DNA of 64,000 bases, from the NCBI GenBank assembly GCA_964016885.1, contig OZ024741.1:34817448-34881447 (forward strand), read 5' to 3'. Each line of letters begins with the position of its first letter. The first letter of the stretch is position 1. The position numbers were made by a program, and so were the translations under genes. This DNA is from Eledone cirrhosa (taxonomy: Eukaryota; Mollusca; Cephalopoda; Octopoda; Eledonidae). The notes under the pieces were generated by a model that worked only from the letters and a program-made list of their open reading frames with translations, ran no database searches and was not told the origin of the DNA. This document shows, in pieces, positions 56,446 through 64,000 of this stretch.

Positions 56446-56830
56446 GGCTTAGTGGTTAGAACATTGGCCTTGCAATCGAAAGGTTGTGATTTCAATTCTC
56501 AGACCGCGTGATGTGTTGTTTCCTTGAGCAAGACACTTTATTTCACATTGCTCCAGTTTACTCAGCTGTAGAAATGAGATGATAGGGACTGGGGTTCATA
56601 TCATTCCACTGTAGAGTGGTCATGGGGGAGCCACGGCAAAAAAGCACCCAGCCCATACTGTAAAGTGGACGTGTATGTGCCACGGAAAAAAAGCACCCAG
56701 CACTCACTGTAAATGAGGTGGGTGTTAGGAAGGGCATCCAGCTGTAGAAACCAAGCCAGAATCAGTTTCCGTCCCACCCTTGTAAGCAGGGAAAAGCGGA
56801 CGTAAAATGAAATGATGATGATGATGATGC
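56443..56830 (+). mobile_element. tRNA-derived SINE (family S2) with RTE tail
   Basis: Directly abuts the 5' end of the minus-strand LINE. Head ggcacatggcttagtggtta, same body as 41767, two extra cactgtaaagtggacgtg modules, then ggacgtaaaatgaaatgatg. Confidence 0.85.
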
Positions 56831-57208
56831 TGAATATCTATGTAATTATATCCTAGAAATAAATTATTCAAATATCATCTTTATCATCAATCATTTCCAT
56901 ATCTCAGTAATCAACATGAACTATAAATTTATCAAAAACACTAATTTTTCCAATTTGTATGACTGTCATATTCAGTAATCCTAGTTATATATGGTATATC
57001 AATCACGGACTCCAAAAATATATTCAATGCTATTTCTGTCTTTATTGATATCACTCATTAATAGAACTGAAATTTAATACAATGAATACACGTGCATTTG
57101 ATTAGTTCTATGACCATCATCTTACAAAACAAATACAAAATCAAAATATTTTAATAAAAATTAAGTAAAATTCAGTAAAATATCCCAAATAAGTTGAGCT
57201 TTACCAAC

Positions 57209-57371
57209 CTTCAGTACCCTCTTTACTTTCTTCTATATGTGGACATGGAGTATTACATTCCTGAACAGAAGGAGGTTTTCTACGACGAGCGCACTTGTTA
57301 CTAGGACTGCCTGTTGAAGTTCTGCATTTCACAGTTCGATGTCTCTTTCCTGGACCACATGAAACTGAACA
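57209..57371 (-). CDS. ADAMTS/ADAMTS-like or papilin-like protein, internal exon (last TSP type-1 repeat)
   Basis: Acceptor ATTTTAG, then 54 codons plus one base. The product begins CSVSCGPGKRHRTVKC and has the remaining TSP1 cysteines (NKCARRR, QECNTPC), then an acidic linker. Two donors are possible: GAAG|GTTGGT (exon end 57209) and TTG|GTAAAG a few bases on. The first gives phase 1 and joins in frame to the PLAC exon at 52589; the second creates a stop or a wrong frame with that exon, so I chose 57209. The intron upstream of this exon carries a nested MITE/Helitron/SINE stack starting 81 bp from the acceptor-proximal exon edge. Confidence 0.85.
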
Positions 57372-57479
57372 CTAAAATGGAGTTCAAGCAATTTTTTTCA
57401 TAAACATATGGTATTATTCTGGTAAAAATTAGCCTTTGTTTATTAGATATTTTAACCCTTTAGCATTTACATTACTCTA

Positions 57480-58724
57480 TCTATACATATATATAAAACT
57501 GTAGTTGTCTGTGTGTGTCCTCAATTTTTGCAAAGTCTATACAAATCCACATTTCTACTCCGATTGACTTCAAACTTGCATTTATATATTCCTTTCGGTC
57601 TAAAGATATTAACTGCAGCTTTCATTTTTCAATTTTCTGTTGTTAAAGAGGTGTTAGGCGCCGGTTATCGATCTCCGTCGCGCCCTTATAATATATGTCT
57701 GTATGCTTGGCTGTCTGCATTACAACATTATGACAAACATTGATGATGTATTATGTTCGTTATTTTCCGTTCATTGCCAGGGAACGTCTTCACGAACCAA
57801 AGTATTATCTTCCTGTTTTCCTTCGGTTGCAACGTTTTTTGAAATATTTACTTCTGCGTTCACAGATTGATTTTTTTAGTTTCAGAAGATTCCGTTAAGG
57901 GTGAAAGCAGTGATTCTTTGCTTAAACTTTAATCTGTTATTTTAATATATAATATAAGCGAGGCAAGCCAACCCAGTTGCCACTTCTTGCCAATTAACAT
58001 TAACCCTTTGTGCACCATTCATCAACTGTAGACTAACAAATACCAACTAAACGGAGCATTGACAAGAACGATGGCGAATGAATCTTCAAGGTAAGCAGTT
58101 TCCCCCCGAGCTGTTAGTTCATGCGAGATTCTCTGCTACACCTTTTTGTAATAATTGTTTCTACTTTTGGCACAAGGCCAGCAAATACCCAGTATATTAC
58201 TGGTACTTTATTGTATCGACCCCTAATAATACTGAACAACGTACTGCTGGTTACTCCTTCCTCCAAAAGCCGTACAAAGCGGACATGTGCATCGGGCAGA
58301 TGGATTGGGTGCAAATCTACACCAGGCCTATGTGAGAAATTCACAAGGGACTGCATCGAGAGGGATAGAGAGAAAGAGTTACTTAGTGACAAGAGTGCGA
58401 ATGAACTTTTGAGGTAAGTAGCCTACGCCTTACTGCTATTGCACTGGAACCTTCTGCCAACTTAACCTGTGACTTTCTCTTTCACATTTACTCCAAAAGG
58501 CCAAAACAGAGGAGTATGAAAAGAAGTGGCTCAACAATATTTCTATGAACAATGCATGTAGACAACTAAACTGTACTTTCAACTTCTTAATTTTCTCCAA
58601 ATAAAACAAGTTTCCTGTCGGTATATTTTCGTGAGTTTTTAACAGGCACTCACAAATAAACGTTTCTCATTGGAGGTGGTTTTACCAATGTTCTTAGCCG
58701 TGCAACACCGGGATACACTGCTAG
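57480..58724 (+). mobile_element. Non-autonomous Helitron
   Basis: Starts TCTATACATATATATAAAAC and ends CACTGCTAG, inserted between A and T of the MITE sequence attactcta|tatttacta. Near the 3' end ccgtgcaacaccgg can form the short hairpin that precedes the CTAG terminus. These are the four diagnostic marks of Helitrons. No Rep/helicase ORF. Two internal blocks are related (gcgaatgaatcttcaaggta at 58073 and gcgaatgaacttttgaggta at 58397). Confidence 0.85.
58145..58232 (-). mobile_element. SINE S1 fragment nested in the Helitron
   Basis: aataattgtttctacttttg to ctggtactttattgtatcga, minus orientation. Confidence 0.8.
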
Positions 58725-59159
58725 TATTTACTATAGTATTTTCACAATAAACACTTTATCTCACATAATTATTTCACATAATATTGAATCTACGAGATTT
58801 TGATATTATTTATTTTGAGAACAATACCTTAATATGAGCAGCCAATTACAGCCGGTTTGAACAGAAAGAAGTTAGAGAGATCTGGTCGGATATGGCTGGT
58901 TTAAATGCTAAAGGGTTAAACATGTTTTGTTGACTGGTCAAAACTGTTGACACCTCTCACTTGCAATGCATTTTTATATATTCTGACAGAAATGTTTTTA
59001 GCTAACATAATCATAGAAGACTTGGTGAAAATCAAATTTATTTGCCAGAAAAGGACAATAAATTCAAAGACAATCATCAATAACATGGCCTCATTGATAA
59101 TAATAAAGAGATTTTCTTTATATAAAATACCTCATTTCAATAATATTTACAATGCATAC

Positions 59160-59640
59160 AAAATATTTTTAAAATGTCATGTTATTGGTAGGTATCTATT
59201 TGGAAACTTCATGTTAAATAATGAAAATTACTGGGTACAGTACTTAGGTGCACAACATATGTTGAGTGAATCCAGTTCAGAATAGCTACACTATATCCCT
59301 GTGTGTTGTAAGAGGTGACTGAAAGGGTTGGCACCAGAAAGGGCAATGAGAAACTTTCATCCTTTCTGCAATAACTCTTATTAATGGAGATAAAGTTGCT
59401 CACTTCATGCTCCATCACTCCTCCCTTCTCAATTTAAAAATTAATCTATGTTAAAATATAGCAATGAGAAAAAGAAAATGAAGACAATCATATCTATGAC
59501 TAGATGTCCTTCATGGCGCCAACCCTTTTAGTCACCTCTTACAACACACAGGGATATAGGTGTATCTATTCTAAACTGGGTACACACAACATGGAATTTC
59601 CAAATAAATACCTACCATATATTTTTAAGACACGTTATGC
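59160..59640. repeat. Inverted repeat, arms about 150 bp
   Basis: 59165-59345 (ttggtaggtatctatttgga, then ccctgtgtgttgtaagaggt) matches 59505-59640 in reverse (acctcttacaacacacaggg, then ataaatacctaccat). The spacer has no gene. Confidence 0.78.
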
Positions 59641-60702
59641 TTATTATGTTTGAGATTCATTAAATTTGATAAAAACTTTGATGTCTGAAAACCAATTGTT
59701 AATAATTCAAAAATGGTAGAATGGAGTGTCCTCCCTTGGAAAAAAATTGCTATAACCAAGGATATATTTTTTGATTTGTAGAAATAGTCTTGATTGGTTT
59801 AATGTTTTGAAGTGTTTGCTTTTAAACTGAACAAAACAATTTCATTCTCAGTAACTGTTTTTCAAATTAACAAGCTGTGATATTATTATTTCCTAACAGG
59901 AAACTCTGTCTTAGTATTTTAACTTTTTTATTTTCACACTAGAATAGTTTCAATGGATTTAGAAATCCAGAAATTGACACACAAATATTGGGAACAATGC
60001 TTATATATCAGTATTCTTTTCGAAATACTAATCAATCAACTACATATTTGAAAGAGTGCCAAAGTAAGAAATGGTCACTGACTCATCAAAAGGAGCAGTA
60101 ACTTTAAATATCCAAACTATGCCTCACAGAAAACAGATGTAAAATGATGATGGTGTTTACTGAAGCAAATTGAGGAAAATTTAGTGTATACAACCAAGGT
60201 AGATTAGCAGAATTATTAACTTTCGGGAGATGACAGGGCCGATTTATCAGCTCAATAATACAAGCCTTGAGATTAACTGGCTGGTCGTTGTACCAGCCAG
60301 TCAGATTGCTTCTTGCACATCTGGACCTTCCAATGGCGGCTTCCATGATAGTTTGTTGTGTTCTGTGATTTATTTATCATGCACTTTATTTTTTATAGTT
60401 TTTTTTTTAAACAAGTGCATGCCTTCTGTAGAACTTGTGAAAAGGGCTCCGTCTCCAAAGAGTTAAAGCATTGGATAAAATGTTTCATGGTTTTTAATTA
60501 CTGTTTTTATGTTCTAGGTTCAAATCCTTCCAAGTTGATAAAATAAAGTACCAGTCAAGTAGCAGGGTTAATTTAATTAATTCATAATAAAGATAAAATG
60601 TTTAAAAATATTAAAAAAACAAAAATAAAAAAAAACATTAAAAAACTGCTTAATTAAAGTGCATAGTAAGAGAAATTTGACAGAAAAATTCTTCTAACAT
60701 AC
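59641..60702. other. Intron of the ADAMTS-like gene
   Basis: AT-rich; a diverged S1 fragment near 60490-60580 (gttcaaatccttccaagttg). Nothing else recognised. Confidence 0.45.
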
Positions 60703-60882
60703 CAAACTCCAAGGTCCACGGTCCCAGTGTGCCTGCTCACAGTTATTGATCTCACACCAAGCTTGGCTTGGTGGTCGAGTTTCTGTATCACACATACTTT
60801 CATCAAGATTCCTACGGCTACTGCTAGAAACACATCGTACCTCCCTTGTTTTCAATCGATTCCGACCACATTTGGGCACACA
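60703..60882 (-). CDS. ADAMTS/ADAMTS-like or papilin-like protein, internal exon (TSP type-1 repeat)
   Basis: Acceptor TTTTCACAG, then exactly 60 codons, then donor TTG|GTATGT; both ends are phase 0. The product starts CVPKCGRNRLKTREVRC, completing the TSP1 repeat begun in the previous exon. It has the spaced cysteines of a TSP1 fold and ends HWDRGPWSL, the start of the following repeat. Joining to the next exon gives WSL-CSVSCGPGKR, a classic TSP1 core. A short run of the same frame with a fortuitous Met extends into the intron and is not coding. Confidence 0.9.
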
Positions 60883-62039
60883 CTGTGAAAATATAAACAA
60901 ATTAATGCTGTATAGCAGTATCTAATTCCATACAATAGTTAAATAGCAGAGACACATGTTAACAAGGTGCTGGCACCTGGCCCGTTTGATGCTCTTTAGA
61001 GTGAGGGAAGGTATATAAGTGAGATATAGGCTCCTGATCTATCTGACCTTCTGTAGAGTAATGGAATGTATGTAAATGAGATGCAGTCTCCAGACCTATT
61101 TGACACTTTGTAGAGTGAGGAAACACATGTAAGTGAGATGCAAGCTCCTTGCTCCTCTAAGATGTCAGTCACCCTGCTTAAATACTGACCCAGTATGTGA
61201 AGACCCAGTTAACCCTTGCTAGAAGAAAGGACGGATTTTAAATGATAATGACACTATAGGTTTAGCTGTGCGAACAGGAGAAGCAAAACTCAATACATGG
61301 ATAGAGTGGTATATAATATATTTTATAGTAGCTGTGAAGCAATACTAGTGAGAATAAGAGCATTTATCATGAAACCCCTATCCCTCAAGTCATCAATATA
61401 GCCTTGCAGTTTTAATAAAATAAATATGTGCTTTATATGATATACCACACAATTCCATTTGTAGAGGAGGCATTTTGCTTTTTATGCATCAAATGAATTA
61501 CAGCTTTGTTAGGGTTCAACATATTTACCTAAATGGTTTCCCCCTATATAAGAGACCTTTTTTGTTGATATTTTATTATCTATTGCTTTTGCTGACCTCA
61601 CCCCCATTTTTACTCTTTTGTATTGGGTGATATCAAAACCACAAGATGTGACATTTTTTTCTTAATCTGTTCTAGAATATGAATTATACAAACAGCAAAA
61701 ATACTTGAAATATAGTTTTAAAAGAGTTATTTCCTGTTAATTTATTTTTTCATGCTTGCATTGGTTGGACAAAGCCAGGAGCTTATCCTGGTTTCATGGG
61801 TGTTAAGTGACTGAGAATACAAGGATGCCAGTTTGTTGTTAAGTTAACTCCTAGATGTTGCTTGTTCTCATTTTCAGCTGAGTGACCTAGAGCAATGTAA
61901 AATGAATTGCCTTCCTCAAAGACACTACATGCCATCTAATCAAGGGATTGAACTCACAACCTTATGAACCCGAGGCTAAACAACCACAACTTATTTAACA
62001 GCATAAAAAAAAAAAAAGATATAAAGATTATTAACTCAC
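60883..62039. other. Intron of the ADAMTS-like gene
   Basis: Contains an imperfect 60-bp repeat (gagtgagg-aa-tatgtaagtgagat modules, 61000-61145) and an S2-like SINE in minus orientation (about 61760-61990). Confidence 0.45.
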
Positions 62040-62253
62040 CTCAGACCATTCCCAGGCCAGCCATACTGGTGGACAAACTTTGTGATTACAAGATTCTTGA
62101 GATTGTGGGGGCACCTGTGTGTTAGCACAGTCTTTATCTTCTAAAATCACGTGTTCATTATCATCAATAACCTGGACACATATCACTGACCGTTTCCTGA
62201 TACCACCTGCACCACAGCTCTGACTGCATTCAGTCCAGTTCCCAGTTTGCCAG
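62040..62253 (-). CDS. ADAMTS/ADAMTS-like or papilin-like protein, internal exon (TSP type-1 repeat)
   Basis: This minus-strand exon sits between acceptor CTTTTTCTAG and donor GAG|GTGAG. It starts with one base completing a split codon, then encodes 71 residues. They begin WQTGNWTECSQSCGAGG and contain W-x5-W-x2-C-x3-C-G-x-G, the hallmark of thrombospondin type-1 repeats in ADAMTS proteins. The exon ends in WLAWEWSE, the start of the next repeat, so exon borders fall inside repeats as is usual for this family. It joins in phase 0 to the exon ending at 60703. Extracellular matrix-associated metalloproteases and their protease-less relatives carry such arrays. No metalloprotease, disintegrin or spacer exons are in the window; they would lie beyond 64000. 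Confidence 0.88.
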
Positions 62254-64000
62254 CTAGAAAAAGAGTAAAGTTAAGTAAATAATACCTAACCAAAGTTCCA
62301 GTAGTCTGGTATAATCCACCAGGAATAGAAATATGAAACTGGGCTAGTAGAGATAGAAAGGTTAGAAGCAGGAAATTCAATATTATTTGGTGTGATCTAT
62401 AAAGCAGTTGATTTGGTTGATTCATTGGACATTTATTCCACATCTCTGCATTCTGAGTTCAATTCCTGTTGAGGTTCCCTTTGCCTTTTATCCTTTTGGG
62501 CTTGTTAAAGAAAATACCAGTCCAGGTCTGCTACAGCCTTCATTTCTTCCAGCAGTCACATTCTGAATGTTCCACTGGATCAAAGGAGGGAGAGTTGAGA
62601 GGGTGTCTGTGTCTGCTCATGACTGCATGGGCACCTAAAACCCTTAGAGAAAGTATGGTACATACTACAAAGTCATATGTGATTGTGAATGATGGCTGTA
62701 GTAGTAGTAGTAGTATTTGTTAAATGAAAATTAGACCATAACTGATTGGTTGGTTGAAAAGAAAGCATATTTATTTACATGATGAAACTGTCTATGGACA
62801 CTGTATTTTGTTTATTTCTTGTTTTGTTTGGTGATTTTTAATATGTGCAATTTTCTATAGATACTACTTCTAAATATATTGAGAGAAGGTCTAATTATGA
62901 GAAGGAAAAGGGGGTTAGAAAAGTGATATTGTGATAGTGCCATTGCCCTAGTCACTGGTAAAAAAGATAAGGGGCCACTTGCTCTGTGTCTACTGCTACA
63001 AATCTTAAAGTGTTTGTGTTGGGGATTTATAAGAATTTCATTTTTTCTATGAAAGCAAGATCACATGGCAGAATGTTCTAAAATGCACATGCCAAGATTA
63101 ACCCTTTAGCATTTAAACTAGCCATATCCTCCTTCTGTTCAAACTGGTCATAACTGGCTGCTCATATTGATATTAAGGTATTGTTCTCAAAATAAATAAC
63201 ATCAAAATCTTGTAGATTAATGTAAATGTTAAAGGGCCAAGAAAGGCAGTGACATATTTTTGATCGTGTTGAGAGGTTAAAAGCAGATTTGATTGGTTGA
63301 TATACTCAGACCATGATATGTTTCAGCCAAAAATGAAATTTGTCATCATGACAAGCCCTTTCTAAACTAAAATATATTGAGTTCAAATCCTGATTGCTAC
63401 AAATATTTAAGAACTTTGAATAAATATACATATATTTACAGCTAAACAAAGGTAGGAAACTGGGAGGAATATCAGTACAATTTTAGACAGATAAACCCAT
63501 TTCTAATCTTATGTAAGGGCTGACACCTTCACTCACAAATGAGTGAAAGTAGCTCAAATATTGATACAGTTATCAACAGAAAACAAACATATGGAATGTA
63601 GTTCTGTTGTTGACATATCCATTGTAGTGCACCTGAGCACTGTACACAATAATTTCATTATATGTTCATTATATATAATCATCATCATCTTTTATGCAGA
63701 GAAAAGCGAAATAAAATGATGATGATGATGATATCAGTAGAGGGCTGCACAAAGAATCTTGTGAAATTAGGTCACTATCCTTTATGTTCTGAGTTTAAAT
63801 CCCATCATAGTTGACTTGGCCTTGCATTGATAAAATAAATATAAATATTCACAGATTGGTGAAGACGCACAGAAAATTGAAGTAGAAGTTATTAAGAAAC
63901 TGTTGTGAATGTTGATACATATGATCACCTTATCACCTTAAAGAAACACCATCAGAGAAAGTATCAGGCACCATTAGAAAAAGAAGACTTTATTTTGCTG
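62254..64000. other. Intron of the ADAMTS-like gene, to window edge
   Basis: Holds S1-like fragments (62440-62530, 63737-63840), a P1 MITE with an internal deletion (63098-63240), the LINE-tail repeat at 63620-63660 and an RTE tail (63683-63735). No further exon recognised. Confidence 0.45.
63098..63240 (-). mobile_element. TTAA MITE (family P1), internally deleted
   Basis: ttaaccctttagcatttaaa on the left; aatgttaaagggccaa on the right, about 70 bp of the core missing. Confidence 0.68.

Larger units (their letters stand above)
57452..58919 (+). mobile_element. TTAA MITE (family P1) split by a Helitron
   Basis: ttaaccctttagcatttaca on the left; tttaaatgctaaagggttaa on the right. The two halves (57452-57479 and 58725-58919) make a complete P1 element once the insertion is removed. 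Confidence 0.85.

Noticed and set aside
57513..57743. 76-codon ORF as a Helitron protein
   Set aside because: Too short, no Rep or helicase motif; the element is non-autonomous.

Overview
This is a eukaryotic, AT-rich, repeat-saturated window with no bacterial-style operons. The dispersed tRNA-derived SINEs, the satellite and microsatellite load, RTE- and CR1-type LINEs, a CsRn1-like Gypsy element with a tRNA-Trp-type primer site, and long introns all suggest a coleoid cephalopod, most likely an octopus. That assignment rests on recognising the repeat families, not on a database search.

Host genes are few. (1) 13191-14840 (minus) is an uninterrupted coding exon for a secreted or surface leucine-rich-repeat protein with a signal peptide and a hydrophobic C-terminus. 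(2) Four minus-strand exons at 62253-62040, 60882-60703, 57371-57209 and 52589-52465 join in frame into the C-terminus of an ADAMTS/ADAMTS-like or papilin-like protein: consecutive thrombospondin type-1 repeats, then a C-terminal PLAC domain and a stop. The 5' part lies beyond base 64000. (3) 1845-4290 (minus) is a decayed, partly tandem-duplicated ORF with a possible LEM-like N-terminus. It is broken by frameshifts, a stop, a SINE with a 16-bp target duplication and a flanking retroelement insertion.

The rest is mobile DNA. 1-6500: SINEs, the pseudogene and an LTR-like insertion. 6.5-13 kb: a 23-bp minisatellite, a TIR transposon with a nested hAT MITE, SINEs and MITEs. 15-20 kb: SINEs, palindromes and microsatellites. 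20480-26226: a degraded Gypsy element with a truncated 5' LTR, a 3' LTR, and a second LTR-like element inside its integrase. 26.5-29 kb: RTE-tail sequence amplified into a 48-bp satellite, then a reverse-transcriptase fragment. 30-39 kb: SINE and LINE fragments, MITEs and inverted repeats. 39.3-41.5 kb: a Penelope-like repeat unit, present in inverted and tandem form and carrying two hammerhead ribozyme motifs, with a 5'-truncated RTE LINE inserted in it. 42-47.5 kb: SINEs, MITEs and a second TIR element. 47.6-49.4 kb: a CR1/L2-like LINE, a 200-bp assembly gap and a decayed RTE fragment. 53.6-56.8 kb: a longer RTE LINE followed by a SINE with the same tail. 57.45-58.92 kb: a SINE inside a Helitron inside a TTAA MITE, in an intron of the ADAMTS-like gene.

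The most notable points are the hammerhead ribozymes, the ADAMTS-like exon chain including a short PLAC exon that is easy to miss, the Gypsy element whose left end looks like a cryptic integrase site, and the tail shared by RTE LINEs, SINEs and the satellite.
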